Of a stretch of 64,000 bases of DNA, positions 54,122-64,000 are shown piece by piece. The stretch is taken from contig NW_026944385.1 in assembly GCF_033439725.1 (NCBI RefSeq), forward strand, positions 4,311,001 through 4,375,000, written 5' to 3'. A program made the translations under genes and the position numbers. Each line of letters begins with the position of its first letter. Position 1 is the first letter of the stretch. Origin of the DNA: Neurospora tetraspora (Eukaryota; Ascomycota; Sordariomycetes; Sordariales; Sordariaceae). A model generated the notes under the pieces. The model was not told the origin of the DNA. It was given only the letters and a program-made list of their open reading frames with translations, and made no database searches.

Positions 54122-57100
54122 TTTGACGAGAGTGTTGGTAAAGGGGGGTTGCGAAAGGGCGATCGGTAGCGAGGGTGCGCGGTTTGACGGCTTGGACTCT
54201 TCTCAAAATGGAGCTTCAAGATTGTACGAATGGATGACCTGAGGTTCGCTGCACGGGAGCTGCAAGCTTCCAATCACGTGATGACGCAGCTGCTGAAAGG
54301 AAGCCCGGGCCCCGGCAACTGCGGGTTTTCGGCAAATCTTGGATCACGGACCGTTTGGAAGTGGGCTTACGTAAGACAGCGTCTGGAGGTAGGTTTTAAG
54401 CTTATCGGATTATCGATAAGGTGATAAGCCTTTGTCGCGATGACGTCTTTCTTGACTTTACGGATTCTAGTCAACACTGCTCATCGTGACGGCAAGATGC
54501 ACCATGTTGAATACTGGCATGTCTTTCTAATAATGTTGAGAGCTTTTTTGTTTAATTTGTCGCCATTGATGTTTGACTTTGACTTACGCTCTCTCCAGGT
54601 CTCGGCATCCTTGTATTATGAAGCTTCACCCAGGTCCTTCCAGCTTCCAGGGTCCAGTTTCTTGATGGCGTCCACGTAGCCCATCTATTGTCGAGGGGGC
54701 TGTGATTCTCCTCGGATTCAGTGATCAAATACAACTACCCGTTGCCGAACACATACCTTGGAGCTCGGCCAACTTCTTCCATCGGATTATTTATGCCCAA
54801 ACCTCGTACGACCTATCAGTCATCTGATGTTGAGGCTGAACTTGTGAAACACCTGGACTCTTAAGAGTTGCAAATGGCGGTGTTGCTCAGAAACATACTT
54901 TTGTCGGAGATGGGATCGAAATTCGAACCAGAGATCGATGAGGCGGTAAAACGAAGCGGGCACCTGCATGTGCAGTCCGGTAGTAATCAGACCGATGAAT
55001 GAAGACTTGCGGACTGCGAGACACTCCAAGCTGTATCGTTGTCACGGAGCGACGGCTTCGTAGTTGTTTTTCTCGAGTCACTTGGCTAAAGCAGTTGTTG
55101 ATATTGTCAGTCAGGTTCACAAATTCTCTTTGGTGATATTGTCTCGAGAAGAGACGCTTTGAGAATCAAACAACAAGACACGATGAATAGCAGAACCTGG
55201 AGCCTCAGAATCTGCCCCCGCAAGCGCGAATATTTATCGTATTGTTGTAAACTTAGTTCTTTTTCAAGCTCGTCGTTCTCTTCATGTCATGTTTTGTTGA
55301 TGTTAAGAGGTGTGTGTAACTGTAAGACCTGCGAAGGTGACTGCAGGGTATTGGTCAGTGCATTACCCCGCAACAGTTTCAGGGCCTTTGATTTCTGCAT
55401 CACTTCAACAACTCGGAAGTTCATGTCTTTCCTTTGTTGCTGTTCTATTTTTCTTCAACCACCTCTTTGTAGTCCCAAAATTATGAATATTAATCACGAC
55501 TCACAAACCCCACCGCTTCATCCAATGCCCAAAGTTGAGCACCGATTTGATCTGCAAGGGCATTGATCAGAATGGGGCAAACTGCTTCTCCTGTTTCTTT
55601 CTGTAACAGAAAATGTCTTGCCAGGTGCAAGCAGCCCCGTCAGTCACCGAAAAGAGCAAACACGTCAATGCACTCGATCGGTGGTAGAAGCGCCGTTGAA
55701 GACTTTGTGGCGTCGGTGTAAAAAGACACGACCTTCTCATGTAGGTTTTGTCTAGAATTGACATTGAGGTCAAGAATGGTCGTCGGGTGCGCCGGAGGAT
55801 GAGGTGAGCGCTGTTCTCCTTCGGGGCACACGGGGCACACGGGGTCTACGGCCCGGAAGGGAAAGGGTTCCGCCAACGGGCGGATTGGGGTCCGGGGCAG
55901 ACGAACCACGAACCCTGGGCGTTACAGGCGTGTGATGACGCTCATGAGAACTGTGGGGGCGGCCATGAGGCTATACCCGCAACGGTCAAGCGCTGCTAAT
56001 CATGAAACATGGCTAGTTGTAAGAATGTCCGGCCCCGCCGTTACATGAAGCGCTCTCCCGCTCTCTGTGGAAGCGCTGGGCTTGTGGGCTCTTTGTGAGG
56101 AACACTGGCGTCGGACGGTAAACGACGGGACGGGAAAGCTTCTCGACGATCTCCAAGCTCAGGGAAGCAATTCGTCGCTTGGAGCCGCCAGTGATATCTT
56201 GTGCTGGAGGTCTTTTTGTAGCTCACTGCAGGACGCATCGTCACATTCAACCACTGTTGGATGAATGACAGCCGCGAATCCACAGACTAACGGCCAGGGA
56301 CTGTGTTGTTGAGGATCAGATGAGGTTGCAAAACTCAACCATGCGTAGATCGTCTGATGCGCATGTGGTGAAGGGAGGACTCTATTGGCACGAGTCGGAC
56401 GATATTGAGATGAGGAAGGGCATATAGGTAGATCGGCTTAAAGAACGTTCAGTTCGAACTCTGTTGACGAGCAGAAGAATAAGAATACTAAGAAACTTTG
56501 CGCATCCTGCACGACACTATTGTTTCCATCGTGGAGGATGCGGAGCGAGATCTGGTTAGAGTAACACTTTCCGATCACTCCCATTCTCACTTTCTCACCC
56601 TTGCAAAGTAATAACTGGTGGTCTGATACATCTTACACGTACACATTGGTATGTAATACTGTACCGAACAGCCCTTCAGCCCCTCCAAATATGGCAACCA
56701 TGTCACCCAAGCATAAACGTGGAAACTGGTCGAGTCCCGAAAAACCCAAACACTATATCCAAAACCCGGTCTATAGAACGCGTCTAAAACTGGTACAGGT
56801 CAGCCTTAGGTGAGCCATCATTGCAAAGATAGATCTCTGCTACCACGCTGCGATGCAATGGCCGCCATTCCCACCACAAAATGCCAATATGTCAGCGGTA
56901 TCGTCAATTCCAGGGACTTGAGATGAACTCCATCCTCGAAGCGATCAATCCATCGGCCATGGTTCAAAGCGTCACCAACGTCCGACGGGAGTACCCACCT
57001 CCAAAGTCTTGGCAGGGGTTTGCTGCAGAACTGCAGGGATGTGCCCTTGGACCCGCTCACTTTTGTGTGGAGGGGGCTGAGAAAGATTGGAAGGCATGAC

Positions 57101-58410
57101 CATCTTCTCTCTTCAACATCCCTCCATTCCAGGTACCAAAAGTAAAGTTCTCTGTGACGCCCTCCCGTCCCCCCTCACTGCCTTGCTCGTAATCCGCAAG
57201 GCACCTTCCAATCCCAGATGGGCCCAGATGAGCGGGAACATTCCAAAGTCCAGATGTGACATTTCATGTGCGCCTTCCTCGAGCATGCTCCTCACTCAGC
57301 AGTCTAGGTAAGCCGCAGCATGCCATTGCTCTTGCCAGACGGACACTTGAAGATCGCGGTATTTTGCGCATCACGGGGAACTGAAATGTTTGGATCGGAC
57401 TCGAGCAATAGGCTTTGCCGTGTTATCCCAGAAATGGCAGGAGTGGCCAGGGTGGATATGGACCAGGCGTGTAAAGTCAGGAAGCCCTGTCACTCGACGG
57501 AGAATTAAGAGAAGTGAAAGTGAACTCGAACTCGAGACGGAAGCCACGAGGACTAGCAAGGCCCATCCTACTTACCTATTCATCCTCCCTTGTCGGTATT
57601 GTTGAGCTTGGCTCTCTCTTATTATTCGCGCCTTCCCCTCCCTCTCCATATCGAACTGCGATTCCTCTCTTTTTTCGTGATGGCATGAATCTGACCGAGT
57701 GATTGCATCGGCACCGACGACGTCGACCGAGAGTTTCCGTCTCTTTCTTTGACCAAGTACACTCGGCGATATCACAAGCAACAACTTCCATTCATTCAAC
57801 TTTCACTTCATAGTCATTCTCTACAATACCTGATCTTCGATACTGCCGGTGGTGTTCGGACGGGTCCTCCCTCTTCAATAGGTCACAATACCTGGACAAT
57901 TTCTTTCTCCAAAGATTGTACATTCCTTCACGACTCACGTCATTTCATCTTTTTTCGTCGCGTTTCTCTCCAAGTCCGCCCTGGTTTACGTTTCAGCTTT
58001 CTTTCCAACCAAACGGAACTCACTTACCTTCTACCTACCAACAACTTGGCCATCACTTTCGACAAGAGCCGGTGTTTCTCTTGCGCGTTTCGGTCTTCCC
58101 GTCTCAAAATCCTCGACAGCTGGGAGAGTCACCCTTGACCTGGCTGTGCCACAATACGAGATTGGTCCTACCTACCCACGGAGCTCACCTTGGAAAGCAT
58201 CAACAAGGGATTTCGAGAGTCTGCAGTGGCTCAGACAAGCTTCGTCATCGTTTTCACCTCAGATCGTCTTGAGAGAGACACGCTACGGTTGCCGCCATCG
58301 CGTGTCGCTTCCGTCTTCACCAGGACCTCATAACGTCTGGCGCCAAACCACCATCGATTTACACCATTTTCACTTTTCCCTTCGACTTCACCCACATCTG
58401 ATAGATAGCC
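54122..58410. other. 4.3 kb without a supported gene
   Basis: Open frames up to about 135 codons occur on both strands without domains or convincing introns. From about 57560 the + strand becomes pyrimidine-rich and is probably the promoter and long 5' leader of the CFEM gene at 58411. I see no RNA gene or mobile element. Confidence 0.4.
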
Positions 58411-59604
58411 ATGTTGATCCTCAAGACTCTGGCGCTGCTCGCCGCAGCTGTGCTGGTTACTGGACAGTCCGTCGACAGTCTGCCCACGTGTGCTGTAAGT
58501 GCTCTCACTCTTAGCTCACCCTGTCACCTAACATCCAAGGGACGCGATGTCCATGTATAAACATGACTGCGCGACTGTCATCACTTTCTGCTCTCCAGCG
58601 TCTGAAGCCTCACTGACTGTTTTATAGCAAAATTGCTACTACTCTTCCCGTGATGGATTTGCGCAGTGTACTGGCGCCGATCAGGCTAGCATGGCGTGCC
58701 TTTGCCCCAACGCCGACTTTTTCAACGCCGTCCATGACTGTGCGAGTAAGGCTTGCCAGGCTGAGTTTGGCGCGCAAGCCGATGAGTACGCTGGTACTGC
58801 TGTAGCCGCAGCTCATGCTGTGTGTGCAAGTAAGTTGAAACAGAACCTGGAATCGCGAAAGAAACAGCTTGGATAGATTGAACTGACATGGTTCAATAGC
58901 CGCGACGGTTCCTGCTGCGGCACCGCCCGCAACTTCAGCGGCTCCCGCAAACTCCGATGCTGCGGCACCGCCGGCGAGTACTACGGCACCCGAGACTAGC
59001 GCTGCTGCCTCTTCTGTGCCTTCTGCAGTGAGCTCATCTACTGAGCCGACTTCTGTCCCGACGGATGCCGCGGCCACAAGTGCGACGGCTCCGTCAACAG
59101 TAAGCTAGTCGAAGTCTTTTCACATCGACAAGAAACTAACCCTTAAACCAGGCCGCCACTTCCACTACTGAGAGTTCCGAATCAGCAACATCAACCGGAG
59201 CCGGCGCGATTGTCCCCGTGCCTACTGGAGGCTCCAGCACCTCTTCCGCTTCTGCCCCGGCATCAACCTCCAAGGACAAGGACGAGGATGATGATGCCGC
59301 TGGTGGACTCTCGAAAGGTGCTAAAGCCGGCATTGGTGCTGGCATCGGAGTGGGATCCCTGGTCTTGCTTATCACCCTCGCCCTTGTGCTTTTCCGCAAG
59401 CGCAGCACGCCGAAAGATCATATCAAGATCTCGGACCCTGTGGCGGGTGGACGCCATTATGCCAGCGATCCGTACAGCCACAACAATTTCTCGAGGGACA
59501 CAAGCCACGGCGGCATCACCATCATGAGCGAGAACGAGTTGGAGATGAAGAGTCGTAGGTATGAGGACATGCTGCCTAGACAGCAGCCGAGGAACATGGT
59601 GTAA
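58411..59604 (+). CDS. CFEM-domain single-pass membrane protein
   Basis: Four exons (58411-58494, 58628-58829, 58900-59099, 59152-59604) give 312 residues. A signal peptide (MLILKTLALLAAAVLVTGQS) is followed by a complete CFEM domain with eight Cys at about 27, 31, 42, 52, 54, 66, 71 and 94 and an Asp at 46 in the position that binds haem iron in characterised CFEM proteins. Then comes an Ala/Thr/Ser/Pro-rich stalk (95-205), an acidic DKDEDDD patch, a glycine-zipper membrane helix (about 217-243, AKAGIGAGIGVGSLVLLITL) and a 70-residue cytoplasmic tail after FRKR. CFEM proteins take up haem/iron or act in adhesion and signalling at the fungal surface. A transmembrane helix instead of a GPI signal, and a tail, point to a receptor or scaffold role; this is inference. 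Confidence 0.9.
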
Positions 59605-60526
59605 ACTTGCACTAGCAGTGAAAAAGTGATGTATGGGAGGAGATGTGATTAACAGGATGAGGAAAGACAAAAAGCAAAATCAAAAAGGACAAAACAATAC
59701 AGCGAGTGTTTTGATCAGCGATGGACAGCGAGCATGTACGCTTACAGGCGACCAAAGATTAGGGGCATATATAGCCGGTCTCTGTATTACCAAAGTCTTG
59801 GGCGGTTTGTAGTCGGATGTCGACACACGGACATGTTGCTTGGTTTCTAGCTTGGAATTTCCTGTACATATTTGACAGACTCGCTACTATGAACATGATT
59901 ATCTGATAACTTGAGGGATATCTTCCAGTTGATCGTAACCTATTTGAAGGCTGACATCGTTCAGTAATTGTGCATTCGAAGCGTGCGAGTAATCAAACCA
60001 TCAAGAATCAATACATATCCACGCCACTTGCCGTTACAGTCGGGACACGAAGGACTCTCCAGCGTGGGCTCCTGGTAGGGCGCCAGAGTGGCTTGCGTGG
60101 TATAGCCATCGGGTACCGGGTTCTCTCGTGACGCATGGATGCAGTCCGGGTGGCTTTCTTGGTATATTGCGATCTATTTTACAAAACGACAGGGTACCGT
60201 AGACGAAAGCGAAGAAGGAAGGACTGGAGGCCTCTCTTCTCCTTCCAACCTAACTTGAACTCCTTCCCTTCGCTCCGGCATTGCCTACCTGCCTGTCTGC
60301 CTGTCTGTTACTCGTACATACATACAGCCCGTTCGTTCTCAAAAACCCCATTCTTACCAACATCCTCATCTGTCATCATGTGCATGTGACTATCCACTCC
60401 TTTCTTTTCCTTGACATGGGACATGGACATTTAGCGAGAGTGGAAAGGTTAAGTAATCTACCAACTGCAGGCCAGCAGCCAGCCGCCACACACATTTACT
60501 TTGTGTGTACAGACGGGTCGGAGGCT
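59605..60526. other. Convergent intergenic spacer
   Basis: The 3' flanks of the CFEM gene and of the uL22m gene. No gene seen. Confidence 0.5.
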
Positions 60527-62026
60527 TTACCAAGAGTAGAACTGGCGCTGAGAAGTAACGGGGCGGTTGGGAAGGTGAACCCAGGGACCCTGGCGGAGCT
60601 TCTTGGCGACGCGCTCCTGGTGCTCGCGGATGCGCGTCTTTTCTTCCTTGAGGACGACGGTCATGGCTAGAGGTGGGGGAGAAAGGAAGGTGTTAGTTTT
60701 TGGGTTTTGGGTTCGAATTTGTTATTGAGGGGGAAGGGGGGTGGAAGGGGGGAAGGGGGGGAGGGGGAGGAGAAGTTACGGGAGGGGGGGGAGAGAAGGA
60801 AAGTCAAGTGAGAGGGGGGGGGGGGGAAGGAAAGTCAAGGAAGCAGGGGGGAAGGGAGGAAGAAGGGAAAAAAAAAGCATTGGACTCACTAGTAGTAGGC
60901 TTGTTCATCTTGAACACCCTGCCTCTGGCACGATAATCGATCTCAACACCTCTGATGAAACCCTTGTTGACGAAAGTCTCGGCAACATAGATGCGCGTCG
61001 GGTCGCGGATCTCCATGTGCTTGCCGTCCTTGGTCTGGATCTTGACGGGCTCCTGAACTTCGGCGCCAGTCTCCTTCTGGGCGGCAGCAGCAGCCTTGCC
61101 CAAGCCCATACCGCGCGTGACAATGGCTTGCGCCTCGGCCCTGAGCAGCTCGTTCTTGACCTCCTTGGCCATCTTCTTCTTGCTGAACTGCATCTGCACC
61201 AGCGCCTCCGACACCGTCTTGCCGCGGATCTGACGCGACAGGTGCACCAGCTTCTTGACCGAGGTCGGCAGGTAGCCCGTCTTGTACACCAGCTTGCGCT
61301 CCGTGCGCGCGATGCGTTCCGCCTTGGGCTCGACGCTCCACGGGTCCGTGCCCCGCTGCAGCTTGCGGATCACCATCTTGCGCTCCCACCGCACGCGCGA
61401 GCGCGGGTCCGGGTCGACGACGCGCACCAAATGGTCCTTTTTCAGAGAGATGCCCGTCGCCGTCTGGTCCTTGGCTTGCGCTGCGGCAAGTTTCTTCTCG
61501 GCGCTGGCGGTCGCCCAGTCCTTGTACTTGTCCTGCTCGGCGGCCAGGCCATCGGCTTCTGATGAAGGGGTGGTGTCGGCGAAGATGGAGTCGCCTTCGA
61601 GACGGCCGCGGACGCGCGAGATGATCTCTTCCTGGGTGGGCTTCCTGGTGCGAGCGAGCTCGGTCTGCTTGAGGTCCTCCTTGACCTTCTTACGCTCTTC
61701 CATCTTCTGCTTGCCCCAGCCGAAGAGACTCCATTGTTGGGAGGGGGTGGTGTGGATAGATCGGGTGTTGATGGTGGTAGGGCCGGCGGCGGTGATGGAG
61801 AGGGATTGGAGAGCCGGGACGAGGGCGTTGGCAGAGGAGGGGGAGGCTGCTGTTTATGTTGCAAGGCAGGGAGCCTGAGTGTTAGTCTTTGAATTTATTT
61901 GGATTTATTGGACATGGCGACGACGACGATGATGAACATGATAAAGAAAACGCAATGGTGGGGGAGGAGGGGTGGTGGTGGCTAACCGCTCTTCAGGAGC
62001 CGCCTGGACGGCACATTGAGACTCAT
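60527..62026 (-). CDS. mrpl22: Mitochondrial large ribosomal subunit protein uL22m
   Basis: Three exons (62026-61987, 61849-60890, 60666-60527) give 379 residues. The N-terminus MSLNVPSRRLLKS... and TTINTRSIHTTPSQQWSLFG are a typical matrix-targeting sequence (basic, Ser/Thr-rich). The uL22 domain follows: LVYKTGYLPTSVKKLVHLSR, IRGKTVSEALVQMQFSKKKM, KNELLRAEAQAIV and, after an Ala-rich stretch, TRIYVAETFVNKG-type and IDYRARGRVFKMNKP sequence, then the usual C-terminus RIREHQERVAKKLR and QFYSW. The protein lines the exit tunnel of the mitochondrial ribosome. The exon 2 acceptor (CAG at 61850-61852) was chosen because an in-frame TAA lies just before it; the next CAG three bases on is an equal alternative. 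Intron 2 is very C-rich on the sense strand. Confidence 0.9.
60726..60866 (+). repeat. G-rich tract inside intron 2 of the uL22m gene
   Basis: The + strand carries many runs of three or more G, including one of 12 near 60817-60828, mixed with A. The phrase GGAAGGAAAGTCAAG-like occurs twice (around 60798 and 60828). It is the template strand of the gene, so DNA could form G-quadruplexes there, while the pre-mRNA is C-rich. Confidence 0.7.
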
Positions 62027-63054
62027 GGTGCCGATGTGGATGGCATTGGCAATCGGGCCTCTCTCTCTAAACAGAAAGACGGAGCTCGGATCGGGGGGAC
62101 GCGACGAACGACGGACGGGCTGGACGGTAGTGGTCGGCCGGACTGGACTCGCTGCAGTGAGAAAGTGGAAACAAAATTCTCGACGGCAAGTTCCGCTTTC
62201 CGCGTTTCTGCGGCCAACGACAACGGCTTCTGACCGAACGGCAGCGCTTGCAGCAGTGAAGGGAGGCCCCACATTTAAGGCCCAGAAGGACCAACCCCAA
62301 GTCTTGGCAATTGTGAGGATCGAACTTCAACTCGACATCTAACTTCCAACTTCAACTTGTTCATGCCTGCCCTGGACCTCCCATCAACCTTCCTTACCTA
62401 TCACCATACGGACAATGGTATCTTATCATCGTGACATTCTCAGTACCTTGTTTACTTTTTTTTCTCGAGAGATGCCAGAAAAGGGCATTATCAAGCGCGA
62501 ACTGGTTGTCCTACTCGAGATGCATTACAATGACCACTCTGGGACACTCCACGGTCCTTCATTGGAGAGGCAGTTGGAACTTATGAAAGGTCACTCCTTG
62601 CAGACATCATGTCCTCTCAGGAGGTTGCTACTCTCAATAATCCATAAAGATATCACGAGTGCCTCCTTCCGTTGAGTACAGGCAGTTCCTCTATCGTCAG
62701 GGCCTCGTTGTCTCAATGATCCTCTTCTCGAGGAAGGACCAATATTCTACGCAGCTTCAGTTGTCAAAGGCAATGTAGTGCATTGCTCTTTACACCCCAT
62801 TTCTTGAATGACTGGACGCCGCCTCGGCAAGAGTGATGATCCCGGCTTATTGGATGACTTCTTTCAAGTTCACTTATTCAACAACTGCTTTTTTGTTACC
62901 CCGTTTCCTCACCATCTCGTGGTCTTTCTTTGGATCCGGCGTGGGCTTTGAAAGTGTTACATTTACATTCGCTACTTGTCTTCGACCCCAGGTCTTGGTA
63001 CTTATTCGATTCGCCATCATTATCAGCCTCATTAGCCATTGCAACAGATCAAGC
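62027..63054. other. Divergent intergenic region, no gene seen
   Basis: This lies between the divergent uL22m gene and the final membrane-protein gene. Short frames only. Confidence 0.4.
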
Positions 63055-64000
63055 ATGTGTCCCTCACGCATACAAGAATCGGCCAAGGAGACGGTAAGGA
63101 TTTCCTCCCTTTAACTGACCAGCAAACTAGGTGTTGTCAACGCAATTGCTAATAATGACCGTGATCAGGCAAGCTCCTCCGGGTCGTCATATCTCCCTCC
63201 GTATGCCCCGGTCGGTGGAATACCCTCCTCCAATCACGACTTATTCCCCTGCATTATCTTCTTGTTATTGTTCATCGTGGCTGCCGCTATGCATATGTCC
63301 GTGTTCAGATGCAACAGACGCCGCAACCACAAGTTCATCTTTTCCGTGCTACTCTACGGCTTTTGTATGGCCCGGATTACGGCACTCTCGATGCGTATGG
63401 CCTGGGCATCACAACCGAACAACCTTCGCCTTGAAATTGCTGCCAACGTTATGGTCCTTCTTGGCGGCGTGATCCTCATCATTGTGAACCTCTTCTTTAC
63501 CCAACGCCTCCTCCGCGCAATTCAGCCACGCCTGGGCTGGAACCCACGTATGAACAAGATCTTTTGGGTCATCCTCGGAAGCATCGCCTCTGCCCTGCTT
63601 ATCGTCATCGTCACGACGGTGCATTACTTCTTTACCCTCGACGCCAAAACTCACCGCGCTGAGCGTATCTTGCTGCTCTCCGGGAGCACTTGGCTAACCA
63701 GCTCAGCTTTTCTCCCTGTTGTCGCCATTGGATACCTCCTGTGGTCCCTTTTCAAGACCGCCGTTGAACTTGAAGCCAATCAGCTTGAGAACTTTGGAGA
63801 GGGAACGCTGCTACGCAAGATCTAGGTGTTGTTGTTCGCTTCGACCCTGAATACCCTAGGTGCCGGCTTCAGACTTGGGGCAAACTTTGATGCACGTCCG
63901 CTCGGCCACGCGGCTTGGTACCACAGCCGCGCCGCCTTCTACATCTTCAACTTCAGCATCGAAACTGTCGTCGTGTATGCTTACGCCATTTTCCGAGTTG
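63055..64000 (+). pseudogene. DUF3112-type multi-pass membrane protein with an in-frame TAG (3' end outside window)
   Basis: A likely short first exon (63055-63093, MCPSRIQESAKET) is joined over a 75-nt intron (GTAAGG, GCTAATAA, CAG) to 63169 onward: SSYLPPYAPVGGIPSSNHDL, then membrane helices CIIFLLLFIVAAAMHM, MVLLGGVILIIVNLFF, FWVILGSIASALLIVIVTTV and SSAFLPVVAIGYLLWSLF. Basic loops such as FRCNRRRNHKFIFS are those of the fungal DUF3112 family. The frame reaches ENFGEGTLLRKI, meets TAG at 63823-63825, then continues perfectly in the same frame with VLLFASTLNTLGAGFRLGAN and AFYIFNFSIETVVVYAYAI to the window end. So the stop interrupts otherwise intact coding sequence. A nonsense mutation is the simplest reading; a sequencing error, read-through or an intron ending at that TAG are alternatives. 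Function of the family is unknown. Confidence 0.7.

Noticed and set aside
55159-55566. 135-codon Cys/Ser-rich + strand frame
   Set aside because: No signal peptide, no regular cysteine spacing and no splice support; composition looks like non-coding DNA.
60741-61562. 273-codon + strand frame opposite uL22m
   Set aside because: Antisense of a well-supported ribosomal protein gene; its start lies in the G-rich intron.

Overview
This window looks like chromosomal DNA of a filamentous ascomycete, most likely a Sordariomycete related to the Neurospora/Sordaria group. The reasons are short (about 50-90 bp) GT-AG introns with CTAAC/CTGAC-type branch sites, typical fungal families (PTH11-like rhodopsin-domain protein, CFEM protein, HET-domain protein, Som1, Ayg1-type hydrolase, DUF3112-type membrane protein), and one 6 kb AT-rich island whose paired repeats differ by C/T and G/A transitions, the signature of repeat-induced point mutation (RIP).

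Layout. 1-1349: 3' part of a PTH11/rhodopsin-domain membrane protein. 2276-3008: a non-coding long inverted repeat (foldback). 4038-10134: an old RIP-degraded LTR retroelement with 203-bp LTRs and a GTACC target duplication. A second, much smaller LTR element (262-bp LTRs around only 69 bp, CGTAT duplication) is nested inside it at 6529-7121. 11172-13296: amino acid permease. 14455-14528: tRNA-Val(AAC). 14833-17762: membrane-anchored amidohydrolase. 19070-19599: small membrane protein. 21235-23117: mucin-like single-pass membrane protein. 23636-25700: degenerate, rearranged duplicates of one unknown gene family. 26813-28168: two weak hypothetical genes. 30184-32740: HET-domain protein. 33130-34107: a gene whose 5' half is built of tandemly duplicated exon+intron units. 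36893-38047: SAM methyltransferase. 38682-40194: Ayg1-type polyketide-shortening hydrolase. 42547-43922: a second mucin-like single-pass protein. 44273-45946: GH125 alpha-mannosidase. 46822-48466: a CECR5-type HAD hydrolase gene broken by many frame changes. 51164-54121: a compact trio (XRCC2-like recombination protein, mitochondrial Som1, cytochrome c oxidase subunit Cox9). 58411-59604: CFEM membrane protein. 60527-62026: mitochondrial ribosomal protein uL22m. 63055-64000: DUF3112-type membrane protein, cut by the window end and carrying an in-frame TAG.

The genes do not form one pathway. Three nuclear genes for mitochondrial proteins (Som1, Cox9, uL22m) lie in the right third. Three cell-surface proteins share a Ser/Thr-rich ectodomain, one membrane segment and a cytoplasmic tail. 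The methyltransferase and Ayg1-like hydrolase converge and could act in pigment or polyketide tailoring, but no polyketide synthase is in view. The most unusual features are the nested miniature LTR element, the gene with duplicated exon-intron modules, and the broken CECR5-type gene between intact neighbours. Coordinates of spliced genes were worked out by eye from splice signals and reading-frame continuity; no alignment or search was run.
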